From the NCBI RefSeq assembly GCF_002021565.1, contig NZ_MSZX01000003.1, forward strand, positions 310,027-374,026: DNA of 64,000 nucleotides. Direction: 5' to 3'. Every line of letters starts with the position of its first letter. Position 1 is the stretch's first letter. Positions 36,381 to 45,103 of this stretch are shown here, one piece after another. The DNA comes from Paenibacillus selenitireducens. GTDB taxonomy: Bacteria; Bacillota; Bacilli; Paenibacillales; Paenibacillaceae. The notes under the pieces are model-generated. The model worked only from the letters and a program-made list of their open reading frames with translations. It was not told the origin of the DNA and did no database searches. The position numbers and the translations under genes are program-made.

Positions 36381-36445
36381 ACCCGGTGGTCAGTGAATCA
36401 ACATCTTTTCATCAAAAAAGAGGGGGGTTTGCTACTGGGTTTTTT
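36381..36445 (+). promoter_or_regulatory. GlpP-controlled leader terminator
   Basis: ACCCGGTGG at 36381-36389 pairs with CTACTGGGT at 36432-36440 (two G-U pairs), and a T tract follows at once. The loop is 42 bases long and A/G-rich. It lies between glpP and the phosphodiesterase gene. GlpP in B. subtilis antiterminates at leaders of this kind, so the element is probably the GlpP target. Confidence 0.65.
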
Positions 36446-36483
36446 GTGTTATTCAAAAATACATTTGGTGGAGGTACGTGTAC

Positions 36484-37197
36484 ATGACGATTCAAGCAGT
36501 GGCCCATCGCGGGTATCCAAGAAAGTATCCTGAGAACACCTTGTCCTCGTTCCAAGCGGCGATTGAACTGAACTTTTCCCATCTGGAATTGGACGTTCAC
36601 CTCAGCAAAGACGGAATCCCTATGGTGATTCATGATCATACGATCGATCGTATGACGAACGGAACCGGAAGAGTCGTGGATTATACAGCTGCGGAGCTGC
36701 AACAATTTACGATTGCCGGAACCGAACGTATTCCAACGTTGGTGGAAGCTTTAGCCCTTCTCAAAGGCAAGCTGCGGATCAATATTGAGTTAAAGCAAAT
36801 GGGGAATATGTATCCCGGATTGGAAGAAAAGGTGTTGCAGGTCATTGAGGAGATGGATGCGATACAGGATGTCGTCATGACTTCGTTTGATTTTGATGCC
36901 TTGGAACACATGCGTACCCTGTCCCATGATATTCCCATCGGTTTAATCACATTCAGCTGCTCTACTGCCATTCTGGATTGGTCCAAGTCCGTGAATGCAA
37001 CCTTCTTATCCATGCATTATGGATTTGTCACGGAACGATATGTGCAATTGTGTCAGCAGCAGCAGATTCAGCTGATGGTATGGACCGTGAACGATAAGAA
37101 GGTAATGGAGAAATTTAAGCATGATCCTTCCATTTTGGTATGCACAGATGAGCTTGAGCAATGGATAGAGACGGTGCACGCAGCAACGACAGCATAA
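36484..37197 (+). CDS. glycerophosphodiester phosphodiesterase
   Basis: GDPD-family enzyme of 237 residues that releases sn-glycerol-3-phosphate from glycerophosphodiesters. The catalytic His and metal ligands are in HRGYPRKYPENT, ELDVHLSKDGIPMVIHDHTI and INIELKQ; the C-terminal VMVWTVNDKK-like end (LMVWTVNDKKVMEKF) is typical. No signal peptide, so it acts in the cytoplasm on imported substrates, as UgpQ does. The ATG at 36484 has GGAGG nine bases upstream. Its product is the presumed inducer of GlpP, which would give positive feedback. Confidence 0.93.
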   Translation: MTIQAVAHRGYPRKYPENTLSSFQAAIELNFSHLELDVHLSKDGIPMVIHDHTIDRMTNGTGRVVDYTAAELQQFTIAGTERIPTLVEALALLKGKLRINIELKQMGNMYPGLEEKVLQVIEEMDAIQDVVMTSFDFDALEHMRTLSHDIPIGLITFSCSTAILDWSKSVNATFLSMHYGFVTERYVQLCQQQQIQLMVWTVNDKKVMEKFKHDPSILVCTDELEQWIETVHAATTA

Positions 37198-37217
37198 GAA
37201 GTAGAAGGAGATCGGAT

Positions 37218-38030
37218 ATGGACGATTTATTATCATTTGACGCTTACTGTTTTGACTTAGACGGTACCATCTTCATCGGGGATCGGCTTCTCCCGGGTGT
37301 ACTAGATACGATCATGGCTCTGAGGCAAAGGGGCAAGAAGGTGATGTTCTTAACCAACACGTCCGTGCATACGCGGCAAGACTGCCAGCGAAGATTAGCA
37401 CGGCTTGAACTCGAATGCCAGGTGGATGAGATCATGACGGCCACTTATGTATCGGGAATGTACTTTCAGGAGCATGCACCGAATGCCGTTATCTTCATGG
37501 TGGGCGAAGCGGCCATGAAGGAAGAGCTTCGCCAGTTCGCTGTTCGCATGACAGAAAATCCACTCGAAGCAACGCATGTGCTCGTAGGTATGGATCGCCA
37601 GTTCACCTATGACAAGCTTCATGGGGCTGCAAAAGCGATACGGAACGGGGCCAAGCTGATTGCCGCAAACCCGGATACATGCTGTCCTGTTGTGGATGAT
37701 GTCATTCCTGATACAGGTGCCTTAGTCAAGGCGCTGGAGGCAGCAGGCCAGTCGCAACTAGATGTCGTCATTGGCAAGCCTTCTGCTTATTATGCAGCTA
37801 AATCCATTCAACAATTAGGCTTGAAGAGTGAACGATGCCTGATGGTGGGCGACCGCTTAGAGACGGATATCCTTCTTGGCCTGAATAACGGCATGAAGAC
37901 GGCTCTTGTACTCACAGGAATTGCTTCAAGGGAGGATATCGACAACATGCAGATCTATCCGGATTATGTGATTTCTACGTTAGGCGAAATGGTTCGTGGA
38001 ACAAAGGGGTTATATACGGCCCAACTATAA
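37218..38030 (+). CDS. HAD-IIA phosphatase (NagD/AraL-like)
   Basis: Haloacid-dehalogenase phosphatase of 270 residues. Motif I is FDLDGTIFIGD, motif II FLTNTS, the C2 cap covers about 85-180, and motif IV is VGDRLETDILLGLNNGM. Members hydrolyse sugar phosphates or glycerol phosphates. In this operon it may dephosphorylate glycerol-3-phosphate, which would tune the GlpP signal; this is inference. The ATG at 37218 follows AGAAGGAGA, 20 bp after the previous stop. Confidence 0.88.
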   Translation: MDDLLSFDAYCFDLDGTIFIGDRLLPGVLDTIMALRQRGKKVMFLTNTSVHTRQDCQRRLARLELECQVDEIMTATYVSGMYFQEHAPNAVIFMVGEAAMKEELRQFAVRMTENPLEATHVLVGMDRQFTYDKLHGAAKAIRNGAKLIAANPDTCCPVVDDVIPDTGALVKALEAAGQSQLDVVIGKPSAYYAAKSIQQLGLKSERCLMVGDRLETDILLGLNNGMKTALVLTGIASREDIDNMQIYPDYVISTLGEMVRGTKGLYTAQL

Positions 38031-38048
38031 TGCTGGAGGTTGATATCG

Positions 38049-38885
38049 ATGCGTATCGCACTCATAGGGGATTTCCATTATTCACGGATGCACCATGATT
38101 CCGAAGAGTTGGTGAAAGCCAAAGAAAAAGCCTATCGCTACATGCTGCAAGCTTTTCTAGACCAAGAGGCAGATTTCCACATTTCCATAGGGGATTTGAC
38201 TCATGAAGGAGTCCCGGAAGAGTTAGAACAACTCGTGGAATGGATAGATCACAGCGGACGTCAGTTCATTCATGTCCTTGGCAACCACGATACGTATTCG
38301 ATCCCGAAGGCAGATATTCTGGCGATTACGGGTCAGGAGCGTTACCGTGTCATCGATACGGAGGACGTCATGCTCTTGATTCTGGATACGACGCAAGAAA
38401 TGAACCCATCCGATTGGGGCGGAACATTAGATGCGGAACAGCTTGTGTGGCTGCATCAACAGCTTGAACGGTCGGGGGATAAACCCGTGTTCGTTTTTGG
38501 CCATCATCCTGTGCATGACACGACGATGCGCTCTACGATGGATATGTTATCGATCCATCCGCGCGTGGATGTGAAGTCCGTCTTGCATCGCAAGGCAGAG
38601 GGCGGATTCTACTTCTGTGGTCATAATCATGTGAATTCGTTGGTCCGCCAAGCAGGCTGGCATTATATTCAGACCGCGGCCTGCCTGGATGTTCCGGCAT
38701 TTCGCATCATTGAAGTTAAAGATGGCGAGGTAAGTATGGATTACGTTCGTATGGACGATCCCCAGTTGAACGAGGATGTCGCCTGCTTCTATACGCGTAT
38801 GCCAGGGTTCGGACCTACAGCATCTGCACTTGGCGAAGAAGCGGACTTGCGACTCGTTACGCAACGATTGAAGGCTGCACGATAA
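38049..38885 (+). CDS. calcineurin-like metallophosphoesterase
   Basis: Phosphoesterase of 278 residues with the full set of metal-binding motifs: GDFHYS, SIGDLTHEG, LGNHDTYS, VFGHHPVH and FCGHNHVN. The fold is that of the CpdA/GpdQ-like class III phosphodiesterases, which can act on cyclic nucleotides or glycerophosphodiesters. Position inside a glycerophosphodiester operon makes GpdQ-like activity plausible. The ATG at 38049 has GGAGG nine bases upstream; the TTG at 38040 is too close to it. Confidence 0.88.
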   Translation: MRIALIGDFHYSRMHHDSEELVKAKEKAYRYMLQAFLDQEADFHISIGDLTHEGVPEELEQLVEWIDHSGRQFIHVLGNHDTYSIPKADILAITGQERYRVIDTEDVMLLILDTTQEMNPSDWGGTLDAEQLVWLHQQLERSGDKPVFVFGHHPVHDTTMRSTMDMLSIHPRVDVKSVLHRKAEGGFYFCGHNHVNSLVRQAGWHYIQTAACLDVPAFRIIEVKDGEVSMDYVRMDDPQLNEDVACFYTRMPGFGPTASALGEEADLRLVTQRLKAAR

Positions 38886-38908
38886 TTCAGAAAGCGGGGG
38901 TGACCGTG

Positions 38909-40000
38909 ATGGCACAAATCATGCTGAAGAATATTGAGAAGCGTTTTAAGCAGGAGAAAGTCATAGAAGGCTTGGATTTGACGATAGAAGATGGCTCTTT
39001 CACGGTGTTGGTCGGTCCGTCAGGATGCGGAAAGTCGACGACGCTCCGTATGATTGCTGGTCTAGAACAACAATCTGACGGACAAATATGGATCGGCGAC
39101 CGCTGCGTGAACGGGATTGAACCGGGGAAACGCAACGTTGCGATGGTATTCCAGAACTACGCCTTATACCCGATGATGACAGTCAAAGAAAATATTGAGT
39201 TCGGACTCGTGAACCGTAAAATGCCGAAGGCGGAACGTGAGAAGGTGATACGTGAGATCACGGAAATTGTTGGCCTCGCAGATTATTTGCACAAGAAGCC
39301 TCAAGCGCTATCCGGCGGTCAGCGGCAACGCGTAGCGCTTGCGCGGGCAATGGTGAAGAGCCCTGCCGTCTTCCTCATGGATGAGCCGCTGTCCAATCTG
39401 GACGCCAAGCTTCGGAGCCAAATGAGGACGGAGCTCATTCAACTGCACAAACGGCTCGGAGCAACGTTTGTTTTCGTCACCCATGACCAAGTCGAAGCAA
39501 TGTCGATGGGGGATCGGATTGTCATTATGGACAAAGGCCGCATTCAACAAGCGGATAGCCCGATGCAGATTTACGATGATCCTGACAATTTGTTCACGGC
39601 ACAATTCATTGGCACCCCTCCGATGAATATCGTAACCCGTTCCAAAGCGGTAGAAGCATGGGATTATCAGGTGGATGAATCGGTGCATCACATCGGCTTC
39701 CGCCCGGAGAAAGCCGTGATGACCATGGACAAGAAGGCAGCAGTCGGGAAGCTGCATATTCCTGCGCGTATCGTGACACGCGAGACGCTCGGGGCGGAAA
39801 TTATTTATCAGTTGGAATCCACGGTAGGTACATTCTATGTGAAGAGCTTTCTGAAGCCGTTAGAAACCGCCGTGGAAGTGAATGTTTCGGTGTCTTACAC
39901 GGATCTGTTCTACTTCGGCCAGGATGGGCAGCGAGTTCGGGCATTAGAGCCTACCGAGGTGCAGGAACGGTTAGTGATTGCAGGAGGGGGATACGCATGA
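38909..40000 (+). CDS. ugpC: ABC importer ATPase, UgpC/MsmX type
   Basis: CUT1-family ATPase of 363 residues. Walker A GPSGCGKSTT, Q-loop FQNYALYPMMTV, signature LSGGQRQRVALARAM, Walker B VFLMDEPLSNLDAK and switch His (VTHDQVEAM) are followed by a C-terminal TOBE/OB regulatory domain (about 235-360). It energises uptake through the two permeases encoded next; its stop overlaps the first permease start by four bases. The context of glpP and a phosphodiesterase points to glycerol-3-phosphate or glycerophosphodiester import. Confidence 0.92.
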   Translation: MAQIMLKNIEKRFKQEKVIEGLDLTIEDGSFTVLVGPSGCGKSTTLRMIAGLEQQSDGQIWIGDRCVNGIEPGKRNVAMVFQNYALYPMMTVKENIEFGLVNRKMPKAEREKVIREITEIVGLADYLHKKPQALSGGQRQRVALARAMVKSPAVFLMDEPLSNLDAKLRSQMRTELIQLHKRLGATFVFVTHDQVEAMSMGDRIVIMDKGRIQQADSPMQIYDDPDNLFTAQFIGTPPMNIVTRSKAVEAWDYQVDESVHHIGFRPEKAVMTMDKKAAVGKLHIPARIVTRETLGAEIIYQLESTVGTFYVKSFLKPLETAVEVNVSVSYTDLFYFGQDGQRVRALEPTEVQERLVIAGGGYA

Positions 40001-40869
40001 CGTTGTGGTCTCGGCTTCGCCCCTATGTGATGGTGGCACCGTCCATTGCGATCTTCTCGATTTTCTTTATTTACCCGATTTTTTACATGATTTATTTGAG
40101 CTTCTTTAACTGGGATTTCATCAATCCAGTGAAGGAGTTCGTGGGACTTGATAACTTTACGGAGCTATTTCGCAATAACGAGTTTCTTCAAGTGCTTAGC
40201 AATACGCTCAACTACACGCTGCTTACGGTGTCTTTATCCATTGTGATCTCGCTGTTCCTAGCCATCTGGCTGAATCGGGAGGGAACGTGGTACGGCATTG
40301 TCCAAGGCGCGCTGTTCAGCCCGCATATCATTTCGCTCGTATCGGTCTCGCTGGTCTGGATGTGGCTCATGGATCCGCAGTTCGGACTGTTGAATTGGCT
40401 GCTGCAGCTCGTCGGATTGCCGAAGCTGGAATGGTTAAGCAGCCCGGACAGTTCGCTGCTGTCGCTGGTTCTTGTGGCGGTATGGAAAGGTGTCGGGTAT
40501 AACGCCCTCATCTTCATCGCTGGTCTACAAAGTATCCCGAAGGACATGTATGAGGCATCCGCGCTGGATGAAGCCAACCGCTTACGAACGTTCTACAAAA
40601 TAACGCTGCCGATGCTGTCGCCGACCTTGTTTTTCCTGATTATCATTAATCTGATTAGTTCATTTCAGGTCTTCGAGACGATTGCGATTATGACCAAAGG
40701 CGGTCCAGTAAACTCCACGAATACGCTCGTCTTCTATATATATGAGTATGGGTTCCGCTATTTCAAAATTGGTTATGCATCAGCTGCCGGGGTCGTTCTT
40801 CTCGTCGTGGTGGGATTGCTGACATTGGTATATTTCAAGCTATTAAGCCGAAAAGTTCATTACCAATAG
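39997..40869 (+). CDS. ugpA: ABC importer permease, UgpA type
   Basis: Inner-membrane permease of 290 residues with six helices. The EAA loop that contacts the ATPase reads YEASALDEANRLRTFYKITL PMLSP (conserved Glu, Ala, Gly-equivalent positions). It overlaps ugpC by four bases and lies 12 bp before the second permease. Sugar-type (MalF/UgpA) fold; substrate assigned from context. Confidence 0.9.
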   Translation: MTLWSRLRPYVMVAPSIAIFSIFFIYPIFYMIYLSFFNWDFINPVKEFVGLDNFTELFRNNEFLQVLSNTLNYTLLTVSLSIVISLFLAIWLNREGTWYGIVQGALFSPHIISLVSVSLVWMWLMDPQFGLLNWLLQLVGLPKLEWLSSPDSSLLSLVLVAVWKGVGYNALIFIAGLQSIPKDMYEASALDEANRLRTFYKITLPMLSPTLFFLIIINLISSFQVFETIAIMTKGGPVNSTNTLVFYIYEYGFRYFKIGYASAAGVVLLVVVGLLTLVYFKLLSRKVHYQ

Positions 40870-40881
40870 AAAGGAGCGAGG

Positions 40882-41715
40882 ATGATGCCTATAGAACAAA
40901 GACCTCTTCTCAAAGTACTTCATTATCTGGGTATGGTCCTTCTGATGGCCGCCTTCGTTATTCCCTTTCTGTGGATGATCTCGACATCGCTGAAATCGTA
41001 CGCGGAGACGGTTATTTTTCCGCCGAAATGGATTCCGTCGAAGATCATGTGGAGTAATTTCACCGCCGCATGGGAATCAGGTCCGTTTTTGAAATATTTC
41101 ATGAACTCGGTCGTGGTTTCGATCAGTATTTTGCTGCTGCAATTCACGACGATCATTCTAGCGGCATATGCCTTCGCGCGGTATCGGTTCAAGGGCGGCA
41201 ATCTGCTGTTCGGTATTACGATGGTGACGTTAATGATCCCAGGACAGTTAATATTTTTGCCCGTATATCTGCTCATGAGCAAATGGGGGTTGTTGAATAC
41301 GCTGTTCGCCCTTATTCTGCCGTTCTCCTCCAGCGCCTTCGGAATCTTTATGTTACGGCAATCGTTCAAGCAGGTACAGGAGGAGTTGATCGAAGCAGCT
41401 CGGCTGGATGAGGCGCCCGAATGGAAAATCATCCTGAAAATCATGGTGCCGATGGCTCGTCCAACCCTGGTGACCTTTGCGTTGTTCAGCTTTATCGCCC
41501 ATTGGAATGATTACTTCTGGCCGTTGGTCATGACGACGACGGATGCCGCACGTACGCTGCCGATCGGGATTTCCAAGCTGCGGGAGGTGGATGGCGGCGC
41601 AGCATGGCACATTTTGATGGCTGGTAACATGATTCTTGTTATTCCGATTCTGATCGTTTTCTCGTTGGCTCAACGTCACATTATTAAAGCTTTTGTCTAT
41701 TCAGGCGTTAAATAA
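40882..41715 (+). CDS. ugpE: ABC importer permease, UgpE type
   Basis: Second permease of 277 residues, six helices, MalG/UgpE type. The EAA loop is ELIEAARLDEAPEWKIILKI, and the SFIAHWNDYFWPLV segment is a hallmark of this subfamily. Starts with ATG behind AAAGGAG. Together with UgpA it forms the membrane channel. Confidence 0.92.
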   Translation: MMPIEQRPLLKVLHYLGMVLLMAAFVIPFLWMISTSLKSYAETVIFPPKWIPSKIMWSNFTAAWESGPFLKYFMNSVVVSISILLLQFTTIILAAYAFARYRFKGGNLLFGITMVTLMIPGQLIFLPVYLLMSKWGLLNTLFALILPFSSSAFGIFMLRQSFKQVQEELIEAARLDEAPEWKIILKIMVPMARPTLVTFALFSFIAHWNDYFWPLVMTTTDAARTLPIGISKLREVDGGAAWHILMAGNMILVIPILIVFSLAQRHIIKAFVYSGVK

Positions 41716-41738
41716 TATACCAATAGGGAGGATTTACC

Positions 41739-43055
41739 GTGAAAAAAATAGCTTCTGTTCTTCTAGCAACGACGCTTGCTTTGTCTTTGGCAGCCTGTGG
41801 GAATACGACGTCCAATGCTTCAAATGATGCGCCAGCCTCAGGCAGTGCCTCGACGCCAGCACCCGAGAAGAAAAAAGTTGAAATTACGTATTGGTATTCG
41901 TGGGGCGACAAAATCGGGGAGAACAACGAGAACCTCGTGAAAATGTTCAATGAATCGCAGGATGAAGTAGTCGTGAAAGCCGAATATCAAGGAACTTATG
42001 ATGACCAACATTCCAAAGCGCAAGCGGCATTCGCAGCAGGCAATGCACCAGAAGTATGGCAGAACGAAATTTCATCGGTGGGCGTATTTGCCAAATCAGG
42101 CATGACAGAAGATTTAACCCCTTTTGTAGAGAAGGCTAACTTGGATATGAAGGATTTCATTCCGGGGTTGATGGGGAACTCTTATGTGGACGGCAAGTTA
42201 TATGCATTGCCTTACTTGCGCAGCACGCCGATTCTATACTTGAACCGTACACTGTTGAAAGAAGCGGGATTAGATCCAGCCGGTCCTAAGAACTGGGCGG
42301 AATTCGAAGAATATGCACGGAAACTGACGGTAAAAGACAAACGCTTCGGCATCACGATGCCGGTCGATATTTGGACTTACGAAGCCTTCGTAAGACAAAG
42401 CGGCGGTACGATGATTAGTGAGGATAACAAGACTGCGGCATTCAATACGGCAGCAGGCATAGATCCCGTGAAGCTCTGGCTGAAGATGAAGAAAGAAGGG
42501 ACCATGAACATCGTTACGACGGATGATGCAGGTACCCAAGCCAAGACGGATTTCCATAACCAGCGCTCTGCGATGCAATTTGCTTCCACGGCAGATTTGA
42601 CGAAGAACATGATTGTGGCGGAGGAACAAGGTTTTGAATTAGGTACGAGCTTTATGCCTGCCAATACAACCTTCGGTGTACCGACGGGCGGCTGTAATCT
42701 CGTGATGTCCGCTAAGTTATCGCCGGAAAAACAAGAAGCGGCATGGAAGTTCATCCAATGGATGACGAGTAAAGAACAGACGATTTATGCGAGCTCCTTC
42801 ACAGGGTACTTGCCAAGCCGTGTTAGCGCGGTGGAAAGCGATGAAATGAAGAAACTATATGAAGAGAAACCGTTATTCAAAGTTGCAGTTGATCAATTAG
42901 CCTATGCAGGACCACGTCCAATGCAGAAGGCATACCCGGAAATTGCGAAGATTCTGAAGGATGAAATCCTTCGTTCCGTGGTCGATTCATCGGTTACCGC
43001 TGAAGCAGCCATAGCTGAGGCAGCGAAGAAGGCAGATGCGCTGTTAAGTAAATAA
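41739..43055 (+). CDS. ugpB: ABC importer solute-binding lipoprotein, UgpB type
   Basis: Extracellular binding protein of 438 residues. The lipoprotein signal peptide ends in a lipobox LAAC at Cys 20, followed by a Ser/Ala/Pro linker and a family 1 solute-binding fold (ITYWYSWGDK, FEEYARKLTVKDKRFGITM, GCNLVMSAKLSPEKQEAAWK, FIQWMTSKEQTIYASSFTGY). It would deliver glycerol-3-phosphate or its diesters to UgpAE. The last gene of the glp/ugp operon, followed by a terminator. Confidence 0.9.
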   Translation: MKKIASVLLATTLALSLAACGNTTSNASNDAPASGSASTPAPEKKKVEITYWYSWGDKIGENNENLVKMFNESQDEVVVKAEYQGTYDDQHSKAQAAFAAGNAPEVWQNEISSVGVFAKSGMTEDLTPFVEKANLDMKDFIPGLMGNSYVDGKLYALPYLRSTPILYLNRTLLKEAGLDPAGPKNWAEFEEYARKLTVKDKRFGITMPVDIWTYEAFVRQSGGTMISEDNKTAAFNTAAGIDPVKLWLKMKKEGTMNIVTTDDAGTQAKTDFHNQRSAMQFASTADLTKNMIVAEEQGFELGTSFMPANTTFGVPTGGCNLVMSAKLSPEKQEAAWKFIQWMTSKEQTIYASSFTGYLPSRVSAVESDEMKKLYEEKPLFKVAVDQLAYAGPRPMQKAYPEIAKILKDEILRSVVDSSVTAEAAIAEAAKKADALLSK

Positions 43056-43069
43056 TCTCGGGTGGCCTG

Positions 43070-43108
43070 CAGCCTCCTCTCACATCGTGAGGGGAGGTTG
43101 TTTTGATT
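43070..43108 (+). terminator. intrinsic terminator of the glp/ugp operon
   Basis: Stem CAGCCTCCTCTCAC/GTGAGGGGAGGTTG (G-U pairs) with an ATC loop, then T4. Confidence 0.75.
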
Positions 43109-43182
43109 TCAGAATTTGTAGAGATCTTGCTGTTAGAATGGAATTTGCTTTTGTGAACTGTCTAGGAAGGGATGAAGTCATC

Positions 43183-43626
43183 GTGTCCAAGCGTCATGTG
43201 AAGAATGATATCGAAGTTCGAGTTATAAACGTAGGGGGGATCGAAACGCAGGTAACCTTTAGGGAAGTGGTTCATCCGAATCCCGATTCGGGCATTTTTG
43301 TTCGGCCCTATGGGAAAGTAACGGATAAGTTAACCCAACGTGCAATTGAAGGTGCGGAGATTCGGATGTACGATGCCGATTCGTCAAGGGATCATCACTT
43401 TCCAAGCGGTTTTGCACCGCAGGATCATGCAAATGCTATACAATACAGCGATAGAAACGGGATGTACGTATATTGGTTCTCCCCTAACACAAACTATTAC
43501 CTTGTCGTCACCAAGAAAGGGTATGAGCCGTATATTAGCCCGTTACTATCTACTGCTGCAGCTATTGTGAAACATGATGTGATGCTGAAAGCTGCATACC
43601 CTGTGAAGCTGCCATTTGCTAAATAG
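43183..43626 (+). CDS. small protein with carboxypeptidase-regulatory-like Ig fold
   Basis: Protein of 147 residues from a GTG at 43183 (AAGGGATG site, 8 bp); an ATG at 43138 is the alternative. It has a beta-sandwich pattern with GKVTDKLTQRAIEGAEIRMY, QYSDRNGMYVYWFSPNTNYY and LVVTKKGYEPYISPL, as in carboxypeptidase-D regulatory domains. No signal peptide or membrane segment, which is unusual for this fold; function unknown. Convergent with the SARP regulator 9 bp away. Confidence 0.65.
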   Translation: MSKRHVKNDIEVRVINVGGIETQVTFREVVHPNPDSGIFVRPYGKVTDKLTQRAIEGAEIRMYDADSSRDHHFPSGFAPQDHANAIQYSDRNGMYVYWFSPNTNYYLVVTKKGYEPYISPLLSTAAAIVKHDVMLKAAYPVKLPFAK

Positions 43627-43635
43627 CCGTGTGAC

Positions 43636-44751
43636 TTAACGTACCATACATTGCTCATACCAAGCTGTAATATGCGGTTCGGGTACGGTTCCGAATTCTT
43701 CGGATAGAATCTCGCATAAAATCGTGTATTGTTTTTTGATCGCGGCATAGTCACCTTGGGCTTGGTAAATTTTCATCAATGACCAATAGATATCTTCTAC
43801 GTCCGGAAAGGCTTGTTGAATACGATAATTCAAAGTGAGGGCCTCTGCATAGAACTCGGATTCCGCCATGAAGTTCGCCACACGTACGGCGTGCTGGAAC
43901 CAGATTGCACGAAGGCGCTCTCGTTCGCTTTCCGCCCAAATATAGTCATAATCCTCTAAGTAATCCCCGCGGTACAATTCCAAGAGCTCCTTGTGATGCG
44001 CAAGGGTGTCTAAGGAGAGTGGCGGCATGTCTTGTAGGCTCTTCTGCCATTCGTCGACGTCTAGTCGCACTTGCTGTACATCAAGCATATATCCTTTATC
44101 TATGCTATGAACCTCGATCGGAATCTCATGAGATTCTAGTAGTTTGCGAATTTGATAGATCGCTGAATACAGCTGGGTTAGTCCTTTCTTGGGATCGGTA
44201 TCTGGCCATAGCATCTCTAGTAAGGTATCTTTTTTTATCGTTTTCTGTCTCCAATGGATAAGATATGCGAATAATTCTTGCGCTTTTGTAGTCCGCCATG
44301 CGAAATGAATAGGCTGCTCCCGTTCAAATTGCAGGAATGAAAAGCAGCGCAACAAGGGAGGGGAATCTGCCTTGTGCATATACGGTGCCCGATCCTGACA
44401 AAGTTGAAGTCGAGTTATGGTGGTCTGAAGGCGTTCGGGATGCAGCGGCTTCAGGAGATAATCGACAGCATTAACTTCAAAAGCTTTGATGGCATGCGTA
44501 TCATAGGCTGTTACGAATACGATATTCATGGCAGCGTGGCATGCATATAATCGTTCAGCTAATTCAATTCCGGACATAACAGGCATATCGATATCTAGGA
44601 ATATCACATCGGGCCGAAGCTCCATTGCTGCATGCAGAGCCGCTTCGGGATTCTGATATTTGCCGATGATGTCCATCCCGCCAATCCTTAATAAATGCTT
44701 CTCAAGGGCAAGCAAGGCCAAAGCTTCATCATCAACCAGCATCACCTTCAT
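43636..44751 (-). CDS. response regulator fused to SARP-type activator domain
   Basis: Protein of 371 residues. Receiver domain at 1-120 with phosphoacceptor Asp near 53 (VIFLDIDMPVMSG), conserved Thr (FVTAYD) and Lys (YLLKPLHP). Then an OmpR-like winged helix (about 150-225, AQELFAYLIHWRQKTIKKDT, LLEMLWPDTDPKKGLTQLYS) and a bacterial transcriptional activator (BTAD) domain of helical repeats to the end. The start at 44751 has AGGAGG eight bases upstream. No kinase gene is nearby. It is divergent from the exopolysaccharide operon, 352 bp away, and may regulate it. Confidence 0.88.
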   Translation of the reverse strand: MKVMLVDDEALALLALEKHLLRIGGMDIIGKYQNPEAALHAAMELRPDVIFLDIDMPVMSGIELAERLYACHAAMNIVFVTAYDTHAIKAFEVNAVDYLLKPLHPERLQTTITRLQLCQDRAPYMHKADSPPLLRCFSFLQFEREQPIHFAWRTTKAQELFAYLIHWRQKTIKKDTLLEMLWPDTDPKKGLTQLYSAIYQIRKLLESHEIPIEVHSIDKGYMLDVQQVRLDVDEWQKSLQDMPPLSLDTLAHHKELLELYRGDYLEDYDYIWAESERERLRAIWFQHAVRVANFMAESEFYAEALTLNYRIQQAFPDVEDIYWSLMKIYQAQGDYAAIKKQYTILCEILSEEFGTVPEPHITAWYEQCMVR

Positions 44752-45103
44752 CACGCTAACCTCCTAAGCCCTGCTTTCGTCTAAGCGTGGGATTGTCTTG
44801 TCTGTATACGTCATATTATATCTCTATTTCGGCTCGATAGTTAGCTTTTTGGAAGGAGTTTATTATTTGAAAAGCGTACGCATCCCTTCGCTATATAGGA
44901 TATTAAACCTATATAACATGTTGAGAAAATATGGAGGTAGGCAATTTGTATCACTGATTAATGACAATAAAATTGTTAATCTGTCATGAAATATCAGATT
45001 TTGTATAGATTTTCATGATACAATAAGTGTAAGATATAGAAAGCAAATTATTTACAGTTTCACAAGGACTAAAGACCTAATGAATTCATCGGAGATAGAA
45101 GAG
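44752..45103. promoter_or_regulatory. divergent promoter region of the exopolysaccharide operon
   Basis: No supported gene. TACAAT at 45019-45024 is a good -10 on the plus strand, with a weak -35. Upstream, ATCTG/CAGAT arms around 44979-44999 and two TCATGA palindromes (about 44983 and 45013) could be regulator sites. Confidence 0.45.

Noticed and set aside
44798-44989. 63-codon open frame upstream of the exopolysaccharide operon
   Set aside because: No ribosome site and no recognisable features; lies in a region better explained as divergent promoter DNA.
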